A DNA stretch of 64,000 nt. Origin: Herminiimonas contaminans (GTDB lineage: Bacteria > Pseudomonadota > Gammaproteobacteria > Burkholderiales > Burkholderiaceae_D). The stretch is taken from positions 140,378 to 204,377 of the forward strand of contig NZ_JADOEL010000005.1 of NCBI RefSeq assembly GCF_015645465.1, in the 5' to 3' direction. The notes below the pieces were generated by a model. It ran no database searches, was not told the origin of the DNA, and saw only the letters and a list, made by a program, of their open reading frames with translations. This document shows, one piece after another, positions 1-9,313 of this stretch (positions are counted from its first letter, which is position 1; every line of letters starts with the position of its first letter). The position numbers and the translations under genes are program-made.

Positions 1-617
1 ACAGGAATGTGACCGCCCAACAGATCGGAAATTGCTGGCGCCGAACCTTTGTAAGGAACGTGCGTCATTTCCAGTTTGGTGACGCTTTTGAACAATTCAC
101 CAGTCATGTGCTGTGGTGTGCCCGAACCAGCGGAAGCGTAGGAGAACTGACCTTTTTGCGCCTTGATGTATGCCATCAATTCTTTCAAATTGTTGGCAGG
201 TACGGCAGGGTTGGCAACCAGGACCAGCGGCACGCGCAGCAGGTTGGTGATAGGTACCAGATCCTTGCTCGGATCAAAGGTCATTTTCTTGTACAGGCTA
301 GGATTGATCACGATAGGCGCGCTGGATGTGATCAGCAGGGTGTTACCGTCTGCTGGTGCACGTGCCACTGCTGCACTACCGATGTTGCCGCCGCCACCGC
401 CGCGGTTATCGATCACGAATGGATGGCCGAGGTCTTCGGTCAAACGTTTAGCGACTGGACGCGCTGCGATATCAGATGGACCGCCTGGTGGCCAAGGCAC
501 CACGACCGTTACCGTTGAATTTGGCCAGCTTTGGGCCAGGGCGTTGGCAGAAAAACTCGCTGCTGCTGCGAATGCGCACAGGAGTAATTTGCTGCCGCGG
601 GATAGTTGTCTCATCAT
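1..617 (-). CDS. Bug/TctC-family periplasmic solute-binding receptor (3' end beyond window)
   Basis: The first 205 or so residues are present; the rest lies left of the window. Residues 1-28 form a Sec signal peptide (Arg near the start, Leu/Ala core, ANALA before the mature QSWP). The mature part shows the usual order of the tripartite tricarboxylate transporter receptor family: VVVPWPPGG near the N-terminus, a Gly-rich DNRGGGGGNIGS loop, then ADGNTLLI and the YASAGSGTPQHM segment. Such proteins bind carboxylates in the periplasm, often as orphan receptors far from TctAB genes. Two adjacent ATG codons follow an AAGGATT ribosome site; the first (617) is used here. The ligand cannot be told from sequence. 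Confidence 0.9.
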   Translation of the reverse strand, partial: MMRQLSRGSKLLLCAFAAAASFSANALAQSWPNSTVTVVVPWPPGGPSDIAARPVAKRLTEDLGHPFVIDNRGGGGGNIGSAAVARAPADGNTLLITSSAPIVINPSLYKKMTFDPSKDLVPITNLLRVPLVLVANPAVPANNLKELMAYIKAQKGQFSYASAGSGTPQHMTGELFKSVTKLEMTHVPYKGSAPAISDLLGGHIP

Positions 618-735
618 TCAATCCTTATAAAAAGTAAATCACGCTCCAGGGATTGCGGCCTCAAGGCATGCCAAAAAGAACACAAAACCAGAATCGCTAA
701 GGGCAAAGGCGACGGATATTACGCCTAGGTGGGGA

Positions 736-757
736 AGGATACCTCATTCGGTATCCT
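736..757. repeat. 8-bp inverted repeat in intergenic region
   Basis: AGGATACC and GGTATCCT pair around a 6-nt loop in the 212-bp gap between the Bug receptor gene and the gene at 830-1186. There is no clean T-run on either strand, so it is only a possible weak terminator or operator. Confidence 0.4.
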
Positions 758-829
758 CATAACGATTTTTACGCAGCGCATATGCAACTGACATGCCGAC
801 GTTTATCGCTGCAAATCCTTACTACAGGC

Positions 830-1186
830 TTACAAGGCCTCATCTGCATAGTCAGAGCCGAGTGGCCCTACCCGCAGGATATAGCCTGCGTCACGGATGA
901 TATTTCCTGCACTCTCGAGAAACAAATTCGCGTGGCTGCCGGGTGCGTAGATGCAGCGCAGCTCAATTGCAAAATCCAGCCCCTGCTCAACCAGTTCCTG
1001 CAACGCCGGATACGCGACAAAAATTTCGCCACTTTCTATATAGCGCAGACAGGTATTCAGCTTGGTTTGTAACAGCTGTAAATGCAGGTCGTCCCAAACC
1101 AGGTCGTCGATGATAGCCAAAGTGCAGACTGCGCCCGCCTGATCCAGGCTGACGCTATCTATCAGTTCGGTTTGTTCTACGGTCAT
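830..1186 (-). CDS. small hypothetical protein, DUF6572-like
   Basis: A 118-residue soluble protein with no signal peptide or membrane segment. The N-terminus (TELIDSVSLDQAG then LAIIDDLVWDD) and the following helix with YIESGEI resemble the DUF6572 family, whose function is unknown. It is acidic and probably cytoplasmic. It lies 27 bp downstream of the 83-residue gene at 1214-1465 on the same strand, so the two may be co-transcribed with the methyltransferase upstream. The family name is from memory of the motif pattern and moderately sure. Confidence 0.65.
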   Translation of the reverse strand: MTVEQTELIDSVSLDQAGAVCTLAIIDDLVWDDLHLQLLQTKLNTCLRYIESGEIFVAYPALQELVEQGLDFAIELRCIYAPGSHANLFLESAGNIIRDAGYILRVGPLGSDYADEAL

Positions 1187-1213
1187 GCGCGCAGTCCGGC
1201 GGGCACTGTAGAT

Positions 1214-1465
1214 TCAGCGCTTGATCAGTTGCTTTTCGAAAGCAATATCGGACTTGGTCTGGCGGCGCGGCTTCTGCGGACCGTAGGCTTTGACGAAGAT
1301 GACGAATTCATCTAGCGGCAAACGTTCGCTGACGATGACCGGCTTATCACCGGCGTTATCGACCAGATAAAACAACTCCTCAGAAGTACGCACCATTGCA
1401 TAGTGTTCATTCCCGCTACGTTCTTTCAGTCGCTCAACGGCGGCGGTGGCTTTGGTTGATCTCAT
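1214..1465 (-). CDS. hypothetical protein, 83 aa
   Basis: A small basic protein with no recognised domain. It has a Lys/Arg-rich start and end around a central strand-rich part (YAMVRTSEELFYLVDN, then DEFVIFVKAYG). Codon use matches the neighbouring host genes and it fits without overlap between the genes at 830-1186 and 1494-2150 on the same strand, so it is probably real. No function can be given. Confidence 0.55.
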   Translation of the reverse strand: MRSTKATAAVERLKERSGNEHYAMVRTSEELFYLVDNAGDKPVIVSERLPLDEFVIFVKAYGPQKPRRQTKSDIAFEKQLIKR

Positions 1466-1493
1466 ACTTTCCTCGGCTTAGGGTACAGGCGAC

Positions 1494-2150
1494 TTAGCGC
1501 AAACGCGCGGTCAGCATCCAGTAATGTTCAAAATAATGAACACGCATATCTTTCAGCAAAGGGCCCAGGCGTTTGCGCAAGGTGCTGCTGGTGTAGTAAT
1601 TCTTCAGGACTTCGTAACGCTCACCATTTGGTGCCGCATGGATCTGGTAGGTATTGCCTTCCAGGTCGGTACGCGCGATCACGGTTTTCTCGGTATCGAC
1701 CTGCGAATTGTCGACCAGCACCAGCAAGCCGTCCGCACCTATGATCTTGCGGATGCGACCTATCACTTCCACCTGATCCTGGCGGCGCACATGCGACCAC
1801 CAGAAACCGGCGAAGCAGGCAGTGAACTCACCTTCAACCTTGGGATCGAGCGCGTCAGCAACTGCAAACTGCACGATATCTTCCGGCAACTCACGGGTTT
1901 TGGCTTGCTCCAGCAAACCCGGATTGATGTCGGTTGCCAGCACCGATGCCGCGTATTCCGCCAGCTCATCGGTCCAGTAGCCATCGCCGCACGCCAGTTC
2001 CAGCACATGCTGGTCTGTCATCAGGTTGCGCAGATTGTCCATGATGTCGTCCAGCGCATCTGCGCCGTCCGGGTTTTCGATATCCTCTTCATCGAAGTTA
2101 TCGCGGACCGCGTAGTACTCGGCCATATCGGTGTTTACCGGTTTAATCAT
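1494..2150 (-). CDS. class I SAM-dependent methyltransferase
   Basis: A 218-residue cytoplasmic protein with the Rossmann-type SAM site: motif I reads VLELACGDGYW (around residues 49-59), followed by an acidic ATDIN at the end of strand 2 and a VADALD motif near residue 98. Substrate specificity is not evident; such stand-alone enzymes act on small molecules, proteins or quinones. It shares direction with cysB 38 bp upstream. Nothing ties it to sulfur metabolism except position. Confidence 0.85.
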   Translation of the reverse strand: MIKPVNTDMAEYYAVRDNFDEEDIENPDGADALDDIMDNLRNLMTDQHVLELACGDGYWTDELAEYAASVLATDINPGLLEQAKTRELPEDIVQFAVADALDPKVEGEFTACFAGFWWSHVRRQDQVEVIGRIRKIIGADGLLVLVDNSQVDTEKTVIARTDLEGNTYQIHAAPNGERYEVLKNYYTSSTLRKRLGPLLKDMRVHYFEHYWMLTARLR

Positions 2151-2188
2151 GCTGCTTCTGCTTCCAGTTCAAAATAGTGAATACTCAT

Positions 2189-3130
2189 TCAAAGTTCATA
2201 CATGTCTTTTTCGCCGTTCAAGACCTGCTCGACCAGCTTGCGGTTGAGGGTAGGCGTCAGCAACTCGATGAACGTAAATACATAGCTGCGCAAGTATGCG
2301 CCCTGCTTCAGCGCCACGCGTGACACATTGGTACCGAACAAATGTCCGGCCGGAATCGCACGCAGGTTCTTGTCGCGCTCCGGATCGAAAGCCATACCGG
2401 CGATGATGCCTATACCCATGCCCAGTTCGACATAGGTTTTAATCACATCCGCATCGATCGCTTCCAGCAACACATCCGGCTTCAGGTTACGCAGACTGAA
2501 CGCATGGTCTATCTTGTTGCGTCCGGCAAACGCGCTGTCATATGTAATCAGCGGGTAAGCGGTTAATTCTTCCAGCGTGATCGACTTGGACTTGAGCAAG
2601 GGATGGTCTACCGGCACCACCACCTGATGCTCCCATTGATAGCACGGCAAGGAGATCAGGCCATCTATGCTGGCGATCGATTCGGTGGCGATTGCCAGGT
2701 CAGCCTGGTCCATCAGCACCATATCGGCGACCTGCTTCGGGTTGCCTTGCAGCAATGACAAGCGCACCTTGGGGAATTTCTGTGTAAACGCCTGTACTAC
2801 CTTAGGCAGCGAATAGCGCGCCTGGGTATGCGTGGTGGCGATCGTAAAGCTGCCGCTGTCATGTGCGGCGAATTCATTGCCTATGCGTTTGAGGCCGTCA
2901 ATTTCCTGCATGATCAGCTCAACCGACTTCAAAACTGCCCGTCCCGGCTCGGTCAGGCCGCGGATACGCTTGCCGTGGCGCGAGAAAATATCGACGCCCA
3001 GCTCTTCTTCCAACTCAATAATTGCCTTGGAGACACCTGGTTGAGAGGTAAACAGTGCCTTGGCAGCCTCGGTCAAATTAAAGTTCTGCCGCACCGCTTC
3101 CCGGACGAAGCGAAGTTGATGAAGATTCAT
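2189..3130 (-). CDS. cysB: CysB, LysR-type regulator of sulfur assimilation
   Basis: The protein is 313 residues, close to the usual length for CysB. It begins MNLHQLRFVREAVR with a winged helix-turn-helix in residues 1-60 (LTEAAKALFTSQPGVSKAI), then a periplasmic-binding-protein-like effector domain from about residue 90 (GSFTIATTHTQARY). In known systems CysB binds O-acetylserine or N-acetylserine and activates sulfate assimilation genes. Here it is divergent from tauE-cysI-cysHDN, the expected targets, and the 158-bp gap holds a dyad and a promoter-like sequence. The assignment rests on family match and context together. Confidence 0.93.
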   Translation of the reverse strand: MNLHQLRFVREAVRQNFNLTEAAKALFTSQPGVSKAIIELEEELGVDIFSRHGKRIRGLTEPGRAVLKSVELIMQEIDGLKRIGNEFAAHDSGSFTIATTHTQARYSLPKVVQAFTQKFPKVRLSLLQGNPKQVADMVLMDQADLAIATESIASIDGLISLPCYQWEHQVVVPVDHPLLKSKSITLEELTAYPLITYDSAFAGRNKIDHAFSLRNLKPDVLLEAIDADVIKTYVELGMGIGIIAGMAFDPERDKNLRAIPAGHLFGTNVSRVALKQGAYLRSYVFTFIELLTPTLNRKLVEQVLNGEKDMYEL

Positions 3131-3191
3131 GTCTTCCCCTCATGTTTTCAACTGAATACACGCATTTGCGCGTTCCAGTCATTTTTCATTA

Positions 3192-3220
3192 TTGCTTATG
3201 CCAAAAAAGCATATAAGCAA
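3192..3220. promoter_or_regulatory. candidate CysB operator (dyad)
   Basis: TTGCTTAT and ATAAGCAA form an 8-bp inverted repeat separated by 13 bp in the divergent cysB/tauE gap. LysR-type regulators bind such AT-rich interrupted dyads; binding by CysB is inferred from context only. Confidence 0.4.
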
Positions 3221-3236
3221 ATAATTAGTAAGTAGT

Positions 3237-3264
3237 TTGGAATAAGGCTCAAGTTTATTACTAT
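3237..3264 (+). promoter_or_regulatory. possible sigma70 promoter of the cys operon
   Basis: TTGGAA and TACTAT are spaced 16 bp apart, 25 bp before the tauE start codon. It lies just downstream of the dyad at 3192-3220, a position suited to LysR-type activation. The match is only fair. Confidence 0.35.
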
Positions 3265-3288
3265 TCGCCCTACTTTGCGCGAGGTCTT

Positions 3289-4062
3289 ATGTCGGTTACT
3301 TATATTGTTTCAGGTTTTGCTGTCGGTTTACTGGTCGGTCTGACCGGTGTCGGCGGCGGCTCCCTGATGACACCGCTCCTTACCCTGCTGTTTGGCGTCT
3401 CGCCAACGGTAGCGGTCGGGACCGACCTCGCCTTCGCTTCGACCACCAAGATCGCAGGCACTTTTGCCCACCGTTACAAGGGCAATGTGCACTGGGATAT
3501 CGTCAAGCAACTCTGCCTGGGCGCACTGCCTGCAGCGGTGCTGACTACCCTCGTATTGAAGTACCTCGGCGGCCTCGACAAGGAAATCGGCCAGGTCATA
3601 CGCTACTCGATCGCCGGCTCCGTCATGCTGACCGTGATCGCGCTGATTTTCCGTACCCGCCTGCAAAACTGGATGAGCGCTCATCCCAACCGTCAATTCC
3701 ACGGCAAAAAACTGGTCATAGCGACCATAGTTTCGGGTGCAATTCTCGGTACATTGGTTACAATCTCGTCTATTGGTGCAGGAGCAATCGGCGCCACCAT
3801 ACTGGTTCTGCTTTATCCACGCCTGACACCGGCCGAAATTGCCGGTACCGACATAGCCTATGCAGTGCCTTTGACCGCAATTGCGGCGCTCGGCCACTGG
3901 TGGCTCGGATCGATCCATTGGGAATTACTGGCCATGCTGTTGCTGGGCTCCGTGCCGGGCATCACCCTCGGATCGCTGGCGTCACGAGCCATACCGGAAA
4001 AAGTATTGCGCGTTCTGTTGGCTACCACGCTGACGACCGTTGCCTTCAAGTTAGTTTACTAA
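3289..4062 (+). CDS. TauE/SafE-family sulfite or sulfonate permease
   Basis: A 257-residue inner-membrane protein with about seven hydrophobic segments and the two repeated Gly-rich loops of the family (GLLVGLTGVGGGSLMTPLL near residue 12, and VTISSIGAGAIGAT near residue 157). TauE/SafE proteins move sulfur-containing anions or organic sulfur compounds across the membrane. As the first gene of an operon with cysI it probably handles sulfite or sulfate, or protects against sulfite build-up; the direction of transport is not shown. The stop codon lies 9 bp before cysI. Confidence 0.88.
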   Translation: MSVTYIVSGFAVGLLVGLTGVGGGSLMTPLLTLLFGVSPTVAVGTDLAFASTTKIAGTFAHRYKGNVHWDIVKQLCLGALPAAVLTTLVLKYLGGLDKEIGQVIRYSIAGSVMLTVIALIFRTRLQNWMSAHPNRQFHGKKLVIATIVSGAILGTLVTISSIGAGAIGATILVLLYPRLTPAEIAGTDIAYAVPLTAIAALGHWWLGSIHWELLAMLLLGSVPGITLGSLASRAIPEKVLRVLLATTLTTVAFKLVY

Positions 4063-4071
4063 GGAATTGAG

Positions 4072-5766
4072 ATGTATCGCTACGATCAATACGACCATCA
4101 AATCGTTAAAGAACGCATCGCGCAATACCGCGATCAAGTCCGTCGTCGCTTGTCCGACGAACTGGCAGAGGATGAATTCCGTATCCTGCGCCTGCAAAAC
4201 GGCCTCTACCTGCAACGCCACGCCTACATGCTGCGCATCGCCGTACCGTACGGCCTGCTGTCGTCGGCGCAGATGCGCATGTTCGGCCATATCGCCCGCA
4301 AGTACGACCGCGGCTATGGTCACTTCACGACCCGTCAAAACATCCAGTTCAACTGGATCAACCTGGAACAGACTCCAGACATCCTGACTGAACTGGCTTC
4401 GGTCGAGATGCACGCGATCCAGACTTCCGGTAACTGCATCCGCAACACCACTTCGGACGAACTGGCTGGCGTCGCCGCCGACGAAATCGTCGATCCGCGT
4501 CCGTATGCTGAAATCATCCGCGAATGGAGCACCTTCCATCCGGAATTCGCTTACCTGCCACGTAAATTCAAGATCGCCATCAATGGCGCAGTCGAAGACC
4601 GTGCGGCAACTGCCGTGCATGACATCGGCCTGCACGTGATCAAGAACGAACAAGGCGAAGTCGGCTTCCGCGTTATGGTAGGCGGTGGCATGGGCCGTAC
4701 TCCTATCCTCGGCAGCGTGATCTGCGAATTCCTGCCATGGCGTCACGTCATGACCTATCTGGAAGCAATCCTGCGTGTCTACAACCAATACGGCCGTCGC
4801 GACAATATTTATAAAGCGCGTATCAAGATCCTGGTTAAAGCAATCGGTATCGATGAATATCGTCGCCAGGTCGAAGCAGAATGGCAAGACATCAAGGACG
4901 GTCCGGGCACCCTGACTGAAGAAGAGCTGCAACGCGTTTCCGCATTCTTCACCATGCCTGCTTACGACACCCTGCCAGCAACAGATGCAGCGTTTGAACA
5001 GCACAAGGCAGAAAACAAAGCCTTCAACAGCTGGCTCAGCCGCAACGTCAAGGCACACAAAGTAAGTGGCTATGCCGCAGTCGTGCTGTCGTTGAAGAAA
5101 ACCGGCGTACCGCCGGGCGACGCAACTGCCGAACAACTGGACTTCATGGCGGAGCTGGCTGATCGCTACAGCTTTGGCGAACTGCGCGTTACGCATGAAC
5201 AAAACGTCGTATTGTCCGACGTCAAGATTGCCGATCTCTACGCAGTATGGGAAGCGGCTAAATCGCACGGCCTCGCTACACCTAACATCGGCTTGCTGAC
5301 CGACATCATCTGCTGCCCTGGCGGCGACTTTTGCTCGCTGGCCAATGCCAAATCGATTCCTATCGCGGAAGCGATAGCTGAGCGTTTCGACAGCCTCGAC
5401 TTCCAGCATGACATCGGCGATATCGAACTCAACATCTCCGGCTGTATCAATGCCTGCGGTCACCATCACGTCGGCAACATCGGCATTCTGGGTGTCGATA
5501 AAGACGGCGCTGAGTGGTACCAGGTATCTATCGGCGGTGCACAAGGCAATACCAGCTCGATCGGCAAAATCATCGGCCCATCGTTCTCGGCACATCAAAT
5601 GCCGACCGTGATCGAACGCCTGCTCGAAGTCTATGTCCGCGACCGTATCGAAGATGAACGCTTCATCGATACCACACGCCGTATCGGCGTCACGCCATTC
5701 AAGGAACATGTGTACGCAACACCGATCAAGGTAGCGCACGCCGCAGGAGAAGATGCATATGCTTAA
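4072..5766 (+). CDS. cysI: sulfite reductase hemoprotein subunit
   Basis: This 564-residue protein contains two nitrite/sulfite reductase ferredoxin-like halves and the siroheme-[4Fe-4S] ligand set: Cys415 and Cys421 (C-x5-C in CCPGGDFC) and Cys458 and Cys462 (C-x3-C in SGCINACGHH). It reduces sulfite to sulfide in the cytoplasm. The operon gives no cysJ flavoprotein, so electrons may come from ferredoxin or from another partner; the DUF934 gene that follows is regularly found beside this type of CysI. Siroheme would be supplied by the SUMT and chelatase genes further down. Confidence 0.95.
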   Translation: MYRYDQYDHQIVKERIAQYRDQVRRRLSDELAEDEFRILRLQNGLYLQRHAYMLRIAVPYGLLSSAQMRMFGHIARKYDRGYGHFTTRQNIQFNWINLEQTPDILTELASVEMHAIQTSGNCIRNTTSDELAGVAADEIVDPRPYAEIIREWSTFHPEFAYLPRKFKIAINGAVEDRAATAVHDIGLHVIKNEQGEVGFRVMVGGGMGRTPILGSVICEFLPWRHVMTYLEAILRVYNQYGRRDNIYKARIKILVKAIGIDEYRRQVEAEWQDIKDGPGTLTEEELQRVSAFFTMPAYDTLPATDAAFEQHKAENKAFNSWLSRNVKAHKVSGYAAVVLSLKKTGVPPGDATAEQLDFMAELADRYSFGELRVTHEQNVVLSDVKIADLYAVWEAAKSHGLATPNIGLLTDIICCPGGDFCSLANAKSIPIAEAIAERFDSLDFQHDIGDIELNISGCINACGHHHVGNIGILGVDKDGAEWYQVSIGGAQGNTSSIGKIIGPSFSAHQMPTVIERLLEVYVRDRIEDERFIDTTRRIGVTPFKEHVYATPIKVAHAAGEDAYA

Positions 5767-6286
5767 CATCATCAAAGACAAAGCCGTAGTCGGCACCGAC
5801 GACTGGAACCTGCTGCGCCTGGCAGAAGGTGAAACTGCTGAAACCGTTGTGGTCCCAGCCGGTAAAGTCATCGTCCCGCTGACCGTCTGGCAGGCACAGG
5901 CTGCTACCCTGAAAGCACGCAACGATGTCGGCGTCTGGCTCGCCAGCGACGAACGTCCGGAAGCATTGAAAGACGACACCGCCACCCTGCAAATGATCGC
6001 AGTCGACTTCCCTAAATTTGGTGACGGTCGTGGTTACTCGATCGCTTACAACCTGCGCATGCGCTTCGACTACACCGGCGAACTGCGTGCAGTCGGCGAT
6101 GTATTGCGCGATCAATTGTTCTACATGCAGCGCGTCGGCTTCAACTCGTTTGCAGTGCGCGCTGACCGTGACGTCAACGATGCATTGAAAGGCTTGAGTG
6201 ACTTCTCCGAAAGCTATCAGCAATCGTGGGACAAAAAGACACCTTTGTTCCGTCGTGTAGATCGTCAGGCTGCGGCACCAAAATGA
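5759..6286 (+). CDS. DUF934 protein, CysI-associated
   Basis: A 175-residue protein of the DUF934 family, commonly located directly after cysI in beta- and alphaproteobacteria and presumed to assist sulfite reduction. The ATG at 5759 is preferred over the one at 5753, because the AGGAGA site at 5745-5750 is 8 nt from the former and only 2 nt from the latter. The gene overlaps the end of cysI by 8 bp and ends in an ATGA overlap with cysH, so translation is probably coupled. The core includes a YSIAYNLRMRFDYTGELRAVGD segment typical of the family. No catalytic motif is recognisable. Confidence 0.85.
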   Translation: MLNIIKDKAVVGTDDWNLLRLAEGETAETVVVPAGKVIVPLTVWQAQAATLKARNDVGVWLASDERPEALKDDTATLQMIAVDFPKFGDGRGYSIAYNLRMRFDYTGELRAVGDVLRDQLFYMQRVGFNSFAVRADRDVNDALKGLSDFSESYQQSWDKKTPLFRRVDRQAAAPK

Positions 6287-7011
6287 ATGATGCAGATTTC
6301 GCCGCGCTGGTAGCGGCCACCAAGGAAATACTGCAGCGCGTAGCGGATCAATTCGCACCTGCAGTCTTCGCTTCCAGCTTGGCGGCGGAAGATATGGTGC
6401 TGACCGACATGATCCTGCGCGACAAACTGCCTATCAGCATTTTTACGCTGGAAACCGGCCGCCTGCATGCAGAAACGCTGAGCGTGCTGGACCGCATCAA
6501 GGAAACCTACGGTTACGACGTCGAGCTGTATCGCCCGCAACCGGAAGCGGTGGAAGCGTACGTCCAGCAAAACGGCCTCAACGCTTTCTATGAAAGCGTC
6601 GACATGCGTAAAGAATGCTGCCGTATCCGCAAGGTGGAACCTCTGAACCGCGCGCTGGCAGGCAAGCACTCGTGGGTGACCGGCCAGCGTCGTGCGCAAT
6701 CGACCACCCGCGCCGCACTCGATGTGCAGGAACAGGACGATGCGCATGCAATGACCAAATTCAATCCGCTCGCGGATTGGTCGGAAGAGGATGTCTGGCA
6801 CTACATACGCAGCAACCATGTGCCATACAACCCGCTGCACGACAAAGGTTATCCATCCATCGGTTGCGAACCCTGCACCCGTGCCATCCAGCCAGGCGAA
6901 GACGTACGCGCCGGACGCTGGTGGTGGGAAAACCCGGAATCCAAGGAATGCGGCCTGCACGTCGTAGACGGCAAGCTGATCAGAATCAAACCCGTAGCAA
7001 CTAACGCCTGA
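6283..7011 (+). CDS. cysH: adenylyl-sulfate reductase (APS-type CysH)
   Basis: The 242-residue protein has the PP-loop-type nucleotide fold and two cysteine pairs, Cys112-Cys113 (KECCRIRK) and Cys195/Cys198 (GCEPC), which bind [4Fe-4S] in the APS-specific group. The C-terminal KECGLH carries the catalytic Cys223. E. coli-type PAPS reductases lack the four cluster cysteines, so the substrate here is most likely APS. This agrees with the lack of an APS kinase gene in the operon. The start at 6283 gives an ATGA overlap with the DUF934 gene; a longer in-frame start at 6226 would lie inside that gene and is rejected. Confidence 0.93.
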   Translation: MNDADFAALVAATKEILQRVADQFAPAVFASSLAAEDMVLTDMILRDKLPISIFTLETGRLHAETLSVLDRIKETYGYDVELYRPQPEAVEAYVQQNGLNAFYESVDMRKECCRIRKVEPLNRALAGKHSWVTGQRRAQSTTRAALDVQEQDDAHAMTKFNPLADWSEEDVWHYIRSNHVPYNPLHDKGYPSIGCEPCTRAIQPGEDVRAGRWWWENPESKECGLHVVDGKLIRIKPVATNA

Positions 7012-7017
7012 GATCCT

Positions 7018-7953
7018 ATGAACACAGTAGTCGACAAATTATTCCTCGATAGCGCCAGCAACAAGCACCTGGACTGGCTGGAATCGGAAGCCATCCACAT
7101 CATGCGTGAAGTGGCAGCTGAATGCGCCAACCCGGCATTGCTGTTTTCCGGCGGCAAGGACTCGGTCGTGATGTTGCGCCTGGCGGAAAAAGCGTTCCGT
7201 CCTGGCAAATTCCCGTTCCCGCTGGTGCACATCGACACCGGTCACAACTTCGACGAAGTGATCTCCTTCCGCGACAAGCGCGCGGCTGAACTGGGCGAAC
7301 GCCTGATCGTTGGTTCGGTCGAAGACTCGATCAAACGCGGCACCGTGCGCCTGCGCAATCCTTTGACCGACTCGCGCAATGCAGCACAAGCTGTGACCTT
7401 GCTGGAAACCATCGCTGAACACAAATTCGACGCCTGCATAGGCGGTGCCCGCCGTGATGAAGAAAAAGCACGCGCCAAGGAACGTATCTTTTCCTTCCGC
7501 GATGAATTCGGCCAATGGAATCCCAAGGCACAACGTCCTGAACTCTGGGACCTGTACAACACCCGCGTCCACCCGGGCGAAAACATGCGCGTGTTCCCGA
7601 TCTCGAACTGGACCGAACTCGACGTCTGGCAATACATCGCCCGCGAAAAACTCGAACTGCCGTCGATCTACTTTGCGCATCAGCGTGAAGTAATTCCGCG
7701 CAATGGCTTGCTGGTACCACTGACACCATTGACCCCGGCCAAGGAAGGCGAAACCGTCGAAACCCAGACCGTACGTTTCCGTACCGTCGGCGACATCTCC
7801 TGCACCTGCCCGGTCTCGTCGGATGCCGATAGCGTTGAAGCGATCATTGCAGAAACAGCTGTCACCCAAATCACCGAGCGCGGCGCGACCCGCATGGACG
7901 ATCAGACGTCCGAAGCATCGATGGAAAAACGTAAAAAAGAAGGATATTTCTAA
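7018..7953 (+). CDS. cysD: sulfate adenylyltransferase small subunit
   Basis: This 311-residue PP-loop ATPase carries SGGKDS near residue 44 and the family segment GENMRVFPISNWTELDVWQYI. With CysN it makes APS from ATP and sulfate. It starts 6 bp after cysH and its TAA stop overlaps the cysN start (TAATG), fitting stoichiometric synthesis of the CysDN complex. Length and motifs are normal. Confidence 0.96.
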   Translation: MNTVVDKLFLDSASNKHLDWLESEAIHIMREVAAECANPALLFSGGKDSVVMLRLAEKAFRPGKFPFPLVHIDTGHNFDEVISFRDKRAAELGERLIVGSVEDSIKRGTVRLRNPLTDSRNAAQAVTLLETIAEHKFDACIGGARRDEEKARAKERIFSFRDEFGQWNPKAQRPELWDLYNTRVHPGENMRVFPISNWTELDVWQYIAREKLELPSIYFAHQREVIPRNGLLVPLTPLTPAKEGETVETQTVRFRTVGDISCTCPVSSDADSVEAIIAETAVTQITERGATRMDDQTSEASMEKRKKEGYF

Positions 7954-9287
7954 TGAACGCTGTAGTTGCAGATCAATTGTCGGGCAAGAATGCCGCTAAC
8001 CCATCGGCTGAACGCGGCCTGCTGCGCTTCATTACCGCTGGTTCCGTCGACGACGGCAAAAGCACACTGATCGGTCGCCTGCTGTTCGACAGCAAAGGCA
8101 TCTTCGCTGATCAGCTGGATGCGATGTCGCGTGCCAAGCACAAACGCACCGTCGGCGACACCATCGACTTGTCCTTGCTGACCGATGGCCTGGAAGCAGA
8201 ACGTGAACAAGGTATCACCATCGACGTAGCATATCGCTACTTCGCTACGCCTAAACGCAAATTCATCATCGCCGACACCCCGGGCCACGAGCAATACACC
8301 CGCAACATGGTGACTGGTGCGTCGACTGCAGACGCCGTCATCATCCTGATCGACGTCTCCAAGGTCAAACTGGGCGACGACGGCAGCGTGAAATTGCTGA
8401 TCCAGACCAAACGCCATTCGACCATCGCACACTTGCTGCAAATCGAACACGTCATTGTGGCTGTCAACAAAATGGATCTGGTCAACTATGACCAGACCGT
8501 CTACGACCGCATCGTGGCAGCCTACTCGGAATTCGCCAAAACACTGGGCCTGAAAGACATCCGCCCTATCCCGCTGTCCGCCCTCACTGGTGACAACGTG
8601 GTTGAAAGCGCAGGCAATATGCCGTGGTATCAGGGTCCTACCCTGATCGAATTGCTGGAATCGCTTAGTGTCTACGATGAATCGCACGACGAACCATTCC
8701 GCTTCCCGGTACAACTGGTCGCGCGTCACAACGGCCATGAAGCCGATGACTTCCGTGGTTATATGGGCCGTATCGAAGCCGGTAAAGTCAGCAAGGGTGA
8801 CAAGCTGGTGATCCAGCCTAGCGGCCAGACTGCCACCGTCAAAGATATCCAGACCCTCGATGGTTCGCTGGAACAGGCAGTGGTCGGTCAATCGATCACC
8901 CTGCTGCTGGAAGAGTATGTCGACATTTCGCGTGGCGACATGTTGTCCGCTGCAAACCGTCCGGCTGAATTGCTCAAGACCGTGACTGCAGACCTGTGCT
9001 GGCTGTCGGAAGAAGCGCTGGATACCCGTCGCAAATACTGGCTCAAGCACACCACCCGTCAAGTGGCTGCACGTGTAACCAAGATTGATACCCTGCTCGA
9101 CATCAATACCCAGGAAAAACGTCCTGCTGATGAAGTCAAACTCAACGGTATCGCACGCGTCACGCTGAATGTTGCGCAACCACTGGCCGCAGATGCCTAT
9201 GATGAAATCCGTTCCACCGGTTCCTTCATCCTGATTGACGAAGTCACGCATCAAACCGTGGCTGCCGGCATGATCCGTCTGGCTTAA
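7953..9287 (+). CDS. cysN: sulfate adenylyltransferase GTPase subunit
   Basis: An EF-Tu-like GTPase of 444 residues: P-loop GSVDDGKST at residues 30-38, DTPGH at 108-112 and NKMD at 172-175, followed by two beta-barrel domains. GTP hydrolysis drives APS formation by CysD. The protein stops at the length of a simple CysN; there is no fused CysC APS kinase domain, which suits the APS-type CysH upstream. Confidence 0.96.
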   Translation: MNAVVADQLSGKNAANPSAERGLLRFITAGSVDDGKSTLIGRLLFDSKGIFADQLDAMSRAKHKRTVGDTIDLSLLTDGLEAEREQGITIDVAYRYFATPKRKFIIADTPGHEQYTRNMVTGASTADAVIILIDVSKVKLGDDGSVKLLIQTKRHSTIAHLLQIEHVIVAVNKMDLVNYDQTVYDRIVAAYSEFAKTLGLKDIRPIPLSALTGDNVVESAGNMPWYQGPTLIELLESLSVYDESHDEPFRFPVQLVARHNGHEADDFRGYMGRIEAGKVSKGDKLVIQPSGQTATVKDIQTLDGSLEQAVVGQSITLLLEEYVDISRGDMLSAANRPAELLKTVTADLCWLSEEALDTRRKYWLKHTTRQVAARVTKIDTLLDINTQEKRPADEVKLNGIARVTLNVAQPLAADAYDEIRSTGSFILIDEVTHQTVAAGMIRLA

Positions 9288-9313
9288 GAGGCGCTAGCCA
9301 GAAACACTGCAGC

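Noticed and set aside
4051..5985. A 644-codon open frame on the strand opposite cysI
   Set aside because: It is the antisense shadow of a gene with strong third-position bias; no family pattern, and cysI has clear catalytic motifs.
7950..9254. A 434-codon open frame opposite cysN
   Set aside because: Same cause; cysN is unmistakable and the reverse frame has no ribosome site or domain.
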